NCBI RefSeq assembly: GCF_036785885.1
Contig: NC_092312.1
Span: 10,744,001-10,808,000, forward strand
Reading direction: 5' to 3'
Source: Coffea arabica
Lineage: Eukaryota; Streptophyta; Magnoliopsida; Gentianales; Rubiaceae
Length of the DNA: 64,000 bases
Below the pieces are notes generated by a model that saw only the letters and a list, made by a program, of their open reading frames with translations, did not search any database and was not told where the DNA came from. The position numbers were made by a program, and so were the translations under genes. This document shows, piece by piece, positions 19,306 to 30,661 of the stretch. Each line of letters opens with the position of its first letter. Position 1 is the stretch's first letter.

Positions 19306-22253
19306 CATGAGAAAGGGAAAAGACACAGACCAGCTTTTGAAGTCTAGGATTTCAAAACATTTGACGGGCTTTTTCTTTGGGCGGTCGAGGAGAGAGGGAC
19401 TGAAAAAGAGGGTGCGTATCTGATTGCCCCTTTGCCCTCATTTGCGTGCCCCGGTGCCCGTGGTCGGTTGATGGTCAAACATACACCAGCCGTATCACCT
19501 TAACATTAAAACCTGAGATGCTTCGACACGTTAATACCTTAGAGATACACATCATTTTCGGTTTTTCTTCGATGAAAACAGCAGCATTTGTTCTTTCTAA
19601 GAAGAAAGTTGCATGATTGTGTATTTATCTTCACCGCATATATTTGACGCACAAATGACGTGCAGCTGACGGACGTGCATGGAGACTTTGATCCCCAAGA
19701 AGGGTTTGACTTAGAGTGTAGCACTTACCATTTGCAGCTCCCGATCGTACGACTAGAAGATGATTGATTGGGATTGTGGGATTTCCAATTTTGTGGTTGT
19801 TCTTCAATCTCTTTATAACTCATCAACTAGGCCACTTCTTTGTGGCAAGCAACTGTGTGTTGTGTGTGTGGACTTGACTACAATGTGTACGCACATTTCA
19901 TGCAAAAATATTGGGGCCACAATGTTTCGGATCCTCGCGTAGAAACTAGCTGGATTGGTTATTTTTGGAAAAGTAATTAGGTTCATTAAATTGGCGGAAG
20001 AAACCCGGCCTTAGGGTCCATTCTACAGTATGGTACAATAATTGGCTTCACTCCAATCATTTGGATGATCGGGTTCTCTTCTCTGGTGTACCAATCTCAC
20101 CATTGTTTTCATCTTTGTCCATTTTCTCAACAGCTCCTTGCCCGAGAGTCGCACAAGAAAAGAAACGTCTAGAATCAGATTGGAAACCATACATGCCTTA
20201 TATTACTAGTCATGAGAGGCTGGGTGATTAGATAGCCTTGCTGGTCACGATTGGTTAGTGCAATTATACGACATTTTCCCAACTGATAAGTGTCGCTATA
20301 CCCTAAACCACAAAAAAGAAACTTAAGCAGATAAAAGTAGCTTGTAAACACACATGTCACGAAAATAATTGATTGTCCTGCTACTGCATAATATGCTTGT
20401 GGCCGATGTGAGGCCATACTGTCTGTCATGGTATCTGATTAATAACATGGCACGAAATGAACTATGATTCAAAGCTTCAGGGCATGCATATAAATTAATT
20501 AGCCTTGAACATACATGCGATCGGGGGATATTTCGATATGAATGAACTATAGATATCTTTTACTATCTACCTAGGGTCGATATTTCTTTTTCTATGGTAG
20601 CAATTTTACACAGAAGAAGGGATCATCTACGTATTTGATCTCTCATTTTATCGAAACTCAAGCACTTATACGAGACATCGGCCAATTGTTTAGATTGCCA
20701 TGTTTTCTCAAAATATTTACGTTTTTTATGAATACATTTTTTTAATCGTCTCTTTATTTTACATGCATAAAATCGTTATAATTTATTTTTTACAAAAAAT
20801 TCAGAAAATAACAATCAAAACGGATTGACCATAACCTATACTAACTTTTAGTAATTGAAGTTGCACGCAAGCACGATGATGGCCGGATATGCTAGGGGGG
20901 GAAAAAAAGGCATAAACAGTTGAATTTGGAACTTAACAAAATGAACTTTCCCTACGTACCACGAGAAGTTTCCAGATGTACTACCAATTAATGAACTTCG
21001 GTGGAAAGTTAAAACTGCATTGTGGGACTCGATTTCTAAATTAGGAAGCCAACCAACGAGCTTATATTCAAATCCTTGCTCCTCAATCAAATGTAAATTC
21101 AAACCAAATAAGATGTTGAAGATAAATGTGTAAAACTTCTTCTTCCTTTGGCTTGGCATATCTTAACAGGGATGCTTTCGTTTTAGAGGGCGTGGAAAAA
21201 ATTACATGGACGACGATGCTGAACAAAAGTAGATAAGGGCCCATCTAGATTTCGTGTAAATGAGTTTCCACGTGTCTAGGATGATGACGTCACCAATAGT
21301 TTGACACAGCCGCATTAATTACATGGAAGGACAAAAAGGACAAAAAACACCACAAGCGGCACGCCATGATTTGCAATAAAGCCATCTGCAATAATTAAAA
21401 ATCCTTTTCCCGAGTGGTCCCCACTACATTATCCACCGCTGGCACTTTGACACGTGCAGTATTTAGTCAACGCTTTACATAGCCCAGCCAAGCAAGAAAA
21501 TGAAAATCTTTAGTTTATTACTACGTGAACTGACAGTTATCGTACAGGTGGCGCCAAGCCCTGCGACGCTCCCATTCTCAGGCCGAATTCGGCGGCGGTG
21601 TCGCCGGAATCTGACTGCTGGGATCTGTGAAACACCCTCCGCTAGATTTTATCTTTCTACTTTTAGTTTTAGATCATGATTGGCCTTTTTGCTTAACTTC
21701 AGCAAAAGGAAAGGTCTGCATGGGAGCTTTTACTTAAATGTATTGCTGAACAGAACTATCGGTTTTAATATGTTGTCGGATCATTGTTGGAAAGCTTCTG
21801 GTATGATGATGGCATACGTTTCAATGTTTTTTTAATCCATGCAATTATTTTTTTTTCTTACTTATGTCAACTGAACAACCTTATTTTACGTGAATATGTG
21901 TCGTACTAACACGTATGCAAATAAAGTAACACGCTTTTTTTTTTATGTTAATCCTATAGGATACATAATTACGTACCAGTAACGTATAATTTCGGTAACG
22001 GACCGAAGAGTTCTTGATTTGGATTACTCGTGTTTGTCCATCAATAAGGGAAAGACAACCATACGATAATGTTATCAACGATGAAAAAAAACCACGAAAG
22101 GACATTATACGAGAAAATTGATCAGTTAACTTGATCGGACAATTTCAACAAATTCTTAGTAGTAGGAAATTATACAAGAAAGAACAAGCTGTATGACAAA
22201 CCCCCCAGAGCACTTAAAAAGGCCTCTCTAATTAATCTCTGATCCTTACAATT
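18165..22253. other. Gene-free region downstream of the MYB gene
   Basis: AT-rich DNA with poly-A/T tracts (for example 19269-19304). No recognisable protein domain in any ORF. The only distinctive part is a G-box cluster and GC-rich patch at 21269-21679, described separately. Confidence 0.5.
21269..21456. promoter_or_regulatory. G-box / TGACGTCA cluster
   Basis: Two palindromic G-boxes CACGTG (21269-21274 and 21451-21456) and one TGACGTCA (21285-21292) lie within 190 bp. In plants these are typical bZIP/bHLH sites in stress- or ABA-responsive promoters. A GC-rich patch with a 59-codon ORF (21500-21679) follows. There is no obvious TATA box, so whether this is an active promoter is uncertain. 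Confidence 0.4.
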
Positions 22254-23658
22254 TTACATGAATTGATCAACATCCAAAAGCTCTGGGATTTCGTACTTCA
22301 AGATGTTGCTGCAATAGCTTTCCCTTTCGTCTTCAGTAGTGGTAGTACTGCAGCTGTTGATGTAAGTTGAATTTGATTGCAATGGTGTAGGGCTTGACGA
22401 AGGCGTCGATAAAGTTGACAAAACGGATTGGAAGCTGAAACTGTTGCTGTTGTTGGATTGGAAAGTTGAAGTAGTCTCAGATGGAGCTGTGTCCAAAACG
22501 GATTGGTTGTCGGAGCCATAGCAACCGTAATGCTGTAGAGGTACATAATAATCTTCTGAGAAATTGGGAGGCAAGAATTCGCTGTTTTGCCACTCGTTAA
22601 GTTCGCAACTTTGTTGTGAATTAATGAAGTCGGAGAGATTTGCTGATGAGAATTGCTCCGCATTGGGTTGCATGAGTTGTGCTTGATCACAAGAAAATGG
22701 AACGCAGGAAGTACTTGTCCTCAAGCTTGTGCCCAGGTTGTCGGATGTAGGGATATCTTGAACTGAGGTCTGAAATTCGCTGGGCTGTATTAATGGGGGC
22801 AATTGGTTTTGCACTTGGGGGGCAGTGTAGACTACTTGATTTTCTTGAACATCATTTTGGGTCGGGATATCTTGATGATTTTTCTTTTGGGAGGAGAAAA
22901 GAGAGGTGGCTAGCCTTAGGAGTTCTGGATTAACCATGGGTTGCACCCCTAATAACCTGGAAAGGTTGATTTGCTGAGATGAAGAGTAGTAGATTGACGA
23001 GTTTAGAATTGAGGAAAGATCAAGAAGATCAAGTCGAGGACTATGAGTAACCGGATCAATTCCCATTCGAAGAAGCCTTTTCCTAATGTGTGTGTTCCAA
23101 TAGTTCTTGATTTCATTGTCAGTTCTTCCTGGCAACCGAGCAGCAATTGCAGACCACCTAAGGCACAAGAAATCAGTTCAATATGAACCACAAAAGGCAC
23201 AGGCCATAGAGAAAAAGAGAAAGAAACGAAATAAACAACTTCTTACTTGTTTCCTAGTATGCTGTGCAGTTGAATGATTGTCTCTTCTTCTTCAAATGAG
23301 AATCGTCCTCTCTTGATGTCAGGCCTCAAGTAATTTGTCCAACGAAGTCGGCAACTTTTTCCACATCTTTGAAGCCCTGTACACAAAAGTCAAGAAAATT
23401 GGCCGCATAGGCGCCCATAAGCTTTAATTCTCGCAAGAATTCCTACTACTACTATTTATCTAATTCAAATACATATGTTTAAACGAGATGCATGCTACGA
23501 AGAACAACGGAATTAGCTAGCTTACCAGCATTCTTTGGAAGTGTTCTCCAGTTTCCATAGCCATGCTTCTGAATATAATCAATAAGTTTCTGGTCTTCTT
23601 CAGGTGTCCATGGCCCCTTTTTGAGTCCATTTTTGTCACAACATGGTGATCTTCCCAT
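22254..23658 (-). CDS. MYB102: R2R3-MYB transcription factor, MYB41/74/102 group (S11)
   Basis: Nuclear DNA-binding regulator with three exons on the minus strand: 23526-23658 (133 bp), 23247-23376 (130 bp) and 22254-23157, giving 388 aa. The 133/130-bp pattern is the classic R2R3-MYB gene structure. The N-terminus [18 protein letters not shown]2 with regularly spaced Trp, and R3 ending [18 protein letters not shown] define the DNA-binding domain (about residues 14-116). After it, [20 protein letters not shown] and [14 protein letters not shown], and the C-terminal [19 protein letters not shown], match subgroup 11. Arabidopsis members respond to osmotic stress, wounding and ABA and affect cuticle/suberin lipids. 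The exact member cannot be fixed by eye. The next gene (30662-35916) lies in the same orientation upstream. Confidence 0.93.
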
Positions 23659-23812
23659 GATAATATAGTTGTACAATGGAGAGATGATCGACACTGAAGT
23701 GAACCTTGTTTGATTTGGGTGGAGTAGTCCGGTCGCTGAGAAACTTTTGGGAGCAGAAGAAAATGAACAGAGAGACAGAAGAGATGCAAGGTCCGTAAGG
23801 AAAATACCAAGG

Positions 23813-23823
23813 TATATATATAG
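23813..23823 (-). promoter_or_regulatory. TATA box of the MYB gene
   Basis: CTATATATATA on the minus strand, about 155 bp upstream of the start codon. An ABRE-like ACGTGTC (plus strand, 23889-23895) lies about 70 bp further upstream, consistent with ABA or osmotic control known for this MYB group. Confidence 0.55.
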
Positions 23824-23968
23824 CTGGGATGAAGGGTTAACGACAAGTCAAAGGGATTCGGTGCCGTCCTCTTTTTATCGCGAACGCGACGTGTCCCCTC
23901 TTTTTGAAGAAAGTGTGAATTCAACTCCCTCCCCCCCTCCCCTCCTTTCTTTCTCCTTCCTCTTTTTT

Positions 23969-23990
23969 GTGTGTGTGTGTGTGTGTGTGT
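23969..23990. repeat. (GT)11 microsatellite
   Basis: Uninterrupted GT dinucleotides about 310 bp upstream of the MYB start codon. Likely polymorphic. Confidence 0.9.
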
Positions 23991-24229
23991 AATGTCCCTC
24001 TCTTTTCTCTTTAGACGATTAAATCATGATGCTGAATTACTAGAATCAGTTAAAAAGCCATGAAGGAAGATGGACCAGCAGACAACAAACTCTGATGTTT
24101 TAGTAAAGGTAAGCAATTGAACAAAGAAGGATTGTTCTTTAAATTTTAGATTGGAGGAGGAAGGAGCAAAGAAAAAGCATCGAGGTAAAGCGATATTTTG
24201 ACAGTAAATGATACACTTGTTTTATGGAT

Positions 24230-24494
24230 TGTTTGATATCTCAATTCTAAACTTAAATTATTTAATGGATTCACATTTTAACATATTTAGATGCATTTAA
24301 TAGCAAAAAATAAGACATCTGAATTAATTACATGACACTAAATTTTTTGAGTAAAACTTGCTCTAAAAATAGGTGCTAAACTATTCACTTGTCACTTAAT
24401 ATGATATACGCTTACTTAAATATATCAGATTTAGTGCTTCATAATTCAATATATTTTAACGGATTCAAATTTCAGACTTCAATTTTATCAAACA
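24230..24494. mobile_element. MITE with imperfect inverted repeats (TGTTTGATA ends)
   Basis: The left end TGTTTGATATCTCAATT and the right end, whose reverse complement reads TGTTTGATAAAATTGAAG, form imperfect arms. These continue for about 60 bp (TTTAATGGATTCACATTTTAA versus the complement of TTAACGGATTCAAATTTCAG). Non-coding. No target duplication is evident. Confidence 0.55.
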
Positions 24495-25159
24495 TATCAT
24501 TAATATTAAGGAAAAAAAAAACTTTGAAAAGTGACTTGTCGTCATAGTAGTAGGAAAGAGTTCTCATGCACTTGTTTAGTTTACCACTAATCCACATTCA
24601 TCATATAAAAAATGCAAATAAACATTAAACTAATCAATCATAAAATCTCGTGGTAATTCTTAAATAGTTTCCTCTCACATGTAATTATCTGTTTGTAAAA
24701 TGTAAAGTACAACTCAGGCATTTCCATTTTCCAAGAAAAAAAAAATAAAGGAACTACAACCTAAGGTCATTTTCCAGTTGGGGCGTGAGCAATCTTGCTT
24801 CCTGGAATCAGATTAGCTGTCATCGACATGAAATAGGGACACGTATAACCCAGGGATCTCCTTACCTGGACCTTCGTGTCGCAAAAGCGTGACTAAAGTC
24901 CTGCTACTTCACGGCGTTTCGTCTTTGTGCATGGCTTGAATTCAAGCCGACTTGAGCCATGTGGAATGCGGAGCCGAGCTGGTCAGGCAAGTAGGGTTTC
25001 TATATAGCGGACATTACGTATTAATCTAGGTGTTTCATACGTAATTATTACTGTATGTTAATATATCTCAACCATTTTTACAATTAGTGGCAAAAGTTTT
25101 TTTTTTTTTTTTTTGCAAAGCATTATTTAGCCAAATGGAAAGGCTTCGTTAGTTCAATC

Positions 25160-25301
25160 ATACAGGGGGATTGTTTATTATATAAAATAGTGTAGTTAAT
25201 AAAACGCTCCACCTATGATCGATAAATTACGAGTTCGAATCATCAAAGGATAAGTAAGGAACTATCATTAAAAAAAAGAGAAAAAAATACAGGGGATGGT
25301 T
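25160..25301 (+). mobile_element. Probable degenerate SINE
   Basis: A B-box-like GAGTTCGAATCATC and an A-rich 3' end (25269-25287) lie between imperfect direct repeats ATACAGGGGGATTGTT (25160-25175) and ATACAGGGGATGGTT (25287-25301), which differ by one indel and one base. The A box is weak, so confidence is moderate. Confidence 0.45.
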
Positions 25302-25700
25302 AGCATTCCTATTTTAATTGGATAAAACAAAAGATGGTAATCCAAAATATTAGAGGTGTTGACATCAAAAAATTTCTTGTTCAAAAAAAAAAAAATCAAG
25401 AATATATGATTTGGAATGATGCGGCCGTCTAGCGTTTAGTTGGACTCATAAATGCTCATTTCATCATTTTGGACTGAGACAAAACGAAAAGGGAAATAAT
25501 AATTGGATAGGGGTTTGAACGTTGAAGGGAGAGCATTCAATTCAAGGCGACAATAATAGAGTTTGGGAAGTGCCGAAATATAAGCAGGAGCATTTATTGA
25601 ACATGAGATTAATTACGGGAGTTGAGACCAAACAAGTTCATAAAAACTCATGGGAGGGCAAGGCTTTTTCTAACCACCGAATCTTCTTCTCCACCGCTGT

Positions 25701-25747
25701 CCCCCCCCCTCCCCCCCCCCCCCCCCCCAAAAAAAAAAAAAAAAAAA
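25701..25747. repeat. C-run followed by A-run
   Basis: Nine Cs, one T, eighteen Cs, then nineteen As. The complementary strand is a long G-run that could fold as a quadruplex. Overlapping ORFs are low-complexity artefacts. The exact length is unreliable in sequencing. Confidence 0.8.
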
Positions 25748-26297
25748 GTGGTACAGGGGAAGAATTTCACCTTTGCCTTCTGTAAGAAATCAAGAATCCT
25801 TGGTTAACCCTAAAAAGAAGGGAAAAAAATAAAAATACATTTTTGTGGTTTTGCGGCCCCGGAACCGCTTAAATTAAATAAGGAAATGATGATTATATTT
25901 AAGCCTTGGTCAAATATGAAAAGAAATCAAGAAGTGAAAATGACATTTGATGGAAATTGTGGACGGGAGGTGATAAATATATATGGAACAAATGCAAGCA
26001 GAGTTAGGCGTATTACCCACTAATTCAACTTATGTCTTTGTCTGTTTTCAGAGATGAACAGCTTCTTGCAAGGGCCTTGTATTTCCACATGGAGAATTGA
26101 CCAAAGCAAATGAATTGCCGTCATATCTGGCATCATCCGTGAAGAAATAAGATCAATTAAACATGTAGTCAACATTTCTAATTAGTAAATTAAAATGCTG
26201 AAAATTTCACAGGCTCCGTACATATATAGGGAGAAAAAACTGCAATTTCTTATCATATATGAGTACTTTTTTCTTGCAGTACTATAGTCTACGGCTC

Positions 26298-26328
<31 letters not shown>
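26298..26328. repeat. (AT)n(GT)n microsatellite
   Basis: About 11 AT units followed by 4 GT units. Confidence 0.9.
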
Positions 26329-26329
<1 letters not shown>

Positions 26330-27779
26330 AAGATCAAATCTTCAGCAGCATGGTCTTGAAAGATGAATGTAGAACTTATTAGTGATGACCAATTGGATGC
26401 TTGGTATTAGTGATTTATAATGTCAAACATTTTCAAATTCGATTATTGACTTTATATAGCAATCAGCATCCAAAGTATGAGTAGACTGCCAATGATTAAC
26501 GAACTCCTCCGCATGCTAGCTAGATCCCATAAATCACCTCCGCAAATTTTTGTACCCTATGACCTTCTCTGCATTCGTGTTGATCGATCTCCCACCCTCT
26601 CCCGTCTCATTTCAGAGGCGAAATTAAGCACTGGCCGGCGGTTTGAACAAGCTGGAAATTCAAGATCATTTCTTGAATGTATGCGTACAGACACCTATAC
26701 ATATATAATACATGCACTATTGCAATTTTCGTATGTGGAGCCTTTTCCATTTTATTAAAATTATATATATATATAGAGGATATGGTAGGTGAAACATCCC
26801 ACACCTAGAATTGAAGCATGCAGAGATATCAGTACTCTTCAAAGGGTTCACTTCATAATCAAAAAAAGTGCAAGAATTTTACATTCTTGATATCTTGGGA
26901 CGTGACATGGAAACAGGAAAAAAAAAAAAAAATGGGGCATGATTAGAGTTGATGATTATATCGGCTACTTGGCTGAAACAGTAGCTTTGTTGTGCCATGT
27001 TAGGAGGACATCTTTTAGCCTAGCCTAGCCAAATTCAACACTAGTATTATGAGTATTGCATTAACCTTCTGACGACAGTCAATCTGACTACCATCAACTC
27101 TTCCAAATTTATCTGTGATTGTTCCTATTAATTTAATGAATGCTTAAGATGGAATGGAAACATTATTATTGTCATTAAGGAGAATGCTTATGGCGGGTAT
27201 GACAAAAACCTAAAACACCTGGTACGTGGCTCTATGCAATACCCTAACAATCCCCTTCTTGGAGGGACCGCACCATGAAAAACTGGGACTCTCCGGCCCA
27301 TCAAGAATGGGACACGTCTACACCAAGTGATGTAACATCAATGCCGTACTTTTTGAGGTCTGATTAAGAGTTATTTAGACCAAATTAGGAGCATCATTCT
27401 ACTGCATTGACGAACGCAGTTGTCACGTACTTATCAGTGTGCTAATATTTGATTAGTGGACATCGTGTCATAGCCTTTACTTTTTCTTTTCTAGCTTGAT
27501 TTCTTAATTTCAGTAAAAGAATCAAACTCTTAATTTTATCTTCTTTTTTTTTTTTGACCAAATTGATTTGGAATTAATTTATAACCAATATATACTTTTG
27601 AATTGTTACTGTCAAGTTGCAGACACAAAAATCCCGGATGCACCGCACCATACGTAGAATGAAAGTTTGATCCCATATACCTTGGATATTGATTCCATTA
27701 GTGATCTTGAGAAAATAAAGTCTGGATCAGCGGAATTGTGACATTGATCCTTTTTCTTTAAAAAAAATGAAAGCGTAAT

Positions 27780-28002
27780 CCTAGGGTACAAATCTACGGT
27801 TGTTAGGTCAAGTGATAAAGAAGCTAATGTCCCTTAAACAAGATTTTGGTTCAATTCTTATGAACGGAGAAAATAAAATCGGGAGAATCAGCCGTGAAAA
27901 GTGTTTAACAGTGCTTAATTCTGAATTAATTATTTAGGGTCCAATACTCTATAAAGTTTACACACAGACAAAAAAAAAAAAAAAGGAGCCCTAAGGTACG
28001 AA
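27780..28002 (+). mobile_element. tRNA-derived SINE with diverged target-site duplication
   Basis: The body 27793-27984 has an A-box-like TTGTTAGGTCAAGTGATAAAG and a B-box-like TTTGGTTCAATTCTTA, then ends in about 15 As. Flanking direct repeats CCTAGGGTACAAA (27780-27792) and CCTAAGGTACGAA (27990-28002) agree at 11 of 13 positions. The mismatches suggest an older insertion than the SINE at 17982. Confidence 0.7.
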
Positions 28003-29222
28003 AAGAGGCAAGAGTCGTTTATCCTTTATTATTGAAACCTGGAAAATTAGGATGGAAAGAGAGCATTTGCAAGAGAAAGTCAAACGCCTTCGCAGTTAAC
28101 TGGTTACGTTTGGACGCGTATACGGATTCTACATTTTATTTCTTTTCCTTTTTCCTGTGCAAAAGTAAATTCATGTGAAGCTGAGTTTGCAGAAACAGTG
28201 AAAATCATGTGCAAAAGTGTCTGATTATCGTCCCACTTTATTGCTTTGCTCAGATGGTCAAATATTATTTTATTTGTCTACTTGCTGCATATGCTTTAGG
28301 TTCTTTTCTTATGTACAACTTTGACCAAACCCCATACAGCTTGCTTGCTTCCGTGCCCTTCCTCTTCTTTCTCTGATTGAGAAAGCTGACATGAAATCTA
28401 GAAAATTTTCGCTCCCTTCTATGTTTTTTTTTTTCATGGAAGATTGACCTCAACGAATCAAACTATGGCAGCTAGCTCTATCGCACATATTACAATTTCA
28501 TAAACTTGGGTTAATTAATGTCTCCGTGCTTGCTGTCATGACTAAGGCACTCACAGCATAAAAAGAGTCGCAAATGCTTACAACTTTTTCTATAACAGAA
28601 GAAGAGACAACAATTTGTCCAAATCCGGGATTTTCTTCCGCGATGTTATGCGTAAGTTTCCAAATCGACCGGCCTACGCATAGCATAGATATTAGGTGGA
28701 AATACATCATCGAAAAATGCAATGAGTTTCTGTTTTGAGCTGCTCAATTGCTCCCAACAAACCCTCCTGAATTCTAAATCAAGCTCATGTAATTTTCTAT
28801 TTGTTGCCATATCTCCAGTTGTGGGCGAGACTTCATGATTTGTTTAGAACTATTTTGAGGTGTATGGAGTTTAAGGATACTATTTCAAGAAATCCCGTGC
28901 ATATTGTTTAAGCTATAGGTGTGGATGGCGTTTTCATGCATTTGACTTGGGTGGGATTCAGTCACCATTACATGTGGATGGAGTCTGTGTTAATGGAGAA
29001 TACTCTAATGGGATGATCAGAACGTGGTGACATATTACAAGGAAGAAGAAGATTACCTGGCTGTAATTGAAATTCGAGACCATTCCCTGAAAAGATCAAA
29101 GATTAAATTAAAGGAGTAATGGAGGGATACGTGGGAGCTTCAAGCAAGATGATAAATAATTAAACGGGAGCAGAGCGTGTCATCACAGGATTATCATGGC
29201 AGAATGCTTAATCTACACCATG

Positions 29223-29227
<5 letters not shown>

Positions 29228-29269
<42 letters not shown>
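29228..29269. repeat. (TA)n microsatellite
   Basis: About 21 TA units in AT-rich intergenic DNA. Likely hypervariable in length. Confidence 0.9.
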
Positions 29270-29272
<3 letters not shown>

Positions 29273-30661
29273 AGCTGCTAATGTTGAACAAGCTACGATG
29301 TTAGGTTGAATTTAACTGAAGCCAAAAGGAACCCCAAATTTTAAACTTGTTGTGGTAAGTAATAATGGAGACTCTGATGAGAAGGGACAAATGGAAGATT
29401 TCTTATGGTATCTAATTGGCCACAAGACCAGTGAACTGTTCAATTTTTATAACACCCCAAGTAGATTACAAAATTAGATTAATTTTGCACTCTAGGAAGA
29501 GGAAATTTTAGTTTATGTAGTTTTAGTATTTCATTATGAAAAGCCAATTTTGATACTTGCTGTTTTGTCAATTGCAATATTGCAAACTTACCGTTTTTAT
29601 ACGAGAGCCTCGAAGATTAGGGGAGCAACAATTTGTGTTTGATGAACAAAGTATGCGAGAAATATGCCATCCATATAACAAAGACAAAGCCAGGGAAAAA
29701 GTCCGCAGAGGCTTTTGCAGTAATAGATTGTTTCATCGGAAATTGCAAGCATCCTAAACTAATTTGTTACCCTTGGATGGAATTGAAGCGCTTACAGAGA
29801 ACGTCTTGCTCTCTCATTAGACTTTCGACAGACAATAATTCAAACAAAGGACTTTTGACATTAGAACACTAAACCAGACTAATAAATACTAGTTCTTCTG
29901 TTCACCAGGAAGTTTGTTATTGACTTAAAAGCCAATTCATGGGGTTCAATTTCAAGAACTTGGACGACTAAACGCACACAAAAAGAAAAAAGGGGACAAA
30001 AAGCCTGTACTTAGTACGAAAAGACGTACAGATTACCAGAAAAGGCTCTCATGTACGACAGGAGAAAACATTGACAACGAGCCTACAAACTTGAATGAGA
30101 TTAGCGTCAAGTATTTGCCAAACTAATGCAAACTTTTGGAGTTGATAATGTACTCAGAGCAGCCTAGCTGGTTAGCAATAGCAACAAATGCTGGCAAATA
30201 AATATCACAAACAGCACGAAAACGAGTCTTCAAGATAGTCTGGTGGAACGGACATCTAATCCTGGTAGCTTAAGACAAGTCGAATATTCTCATTTAATAA
30301 ACCATATCAATATCCAGAGAGAGAGCTACCTCAAGTTCAAAAGTGTCTGAAAATCATACAAACAAAAAATATCTGATGAATAATATGAACGAGAGTAGCT
30401 TCAGAACCTCTTACAAATAATGAACCCTTACTACTTGCAACAACTTCCTCTGCGGTCTGCAATTTTATTGCATGATGATTCATAACATCTGTCTCTGCAC
30501 CAATGAACCTCAGTATGGTAAAACAAGGTATTTGGTACAATAGCAGGAATCTGAAAGAATGAAGCCATCAAGGGCACATAAATGTAGAAATCAATGTGAA
30601 ACAGGCACCAAAAAAAAAGGGAATGAAGGATGTTGTCAAAAGAGGTCTCAAGTGCCTTGTA

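Larger units (their letters stand above)
23996..30661. other. Intergenic region between MYB and PAP-phosphatase genes
   Basis: About 6.6 kb without a recognisable gene. It holds a MITE (24230-24494), SINEs (25160-25301, 27780-28002), a C-run (25701-25728), AT microsatellites and AT-rich filler. Short ORFs such as those at 26477-26758, 28498-28722 and 29557-29872 have no recognisable domain. Confidence 0.5.

Noticed and set aside
28498..28722. Minus-strand 74-codon ORF that looks protein-like
   Set aside because: Could be a gene fragment, but I could not assign it to any family and there are no splice sites or neighbours to support it.
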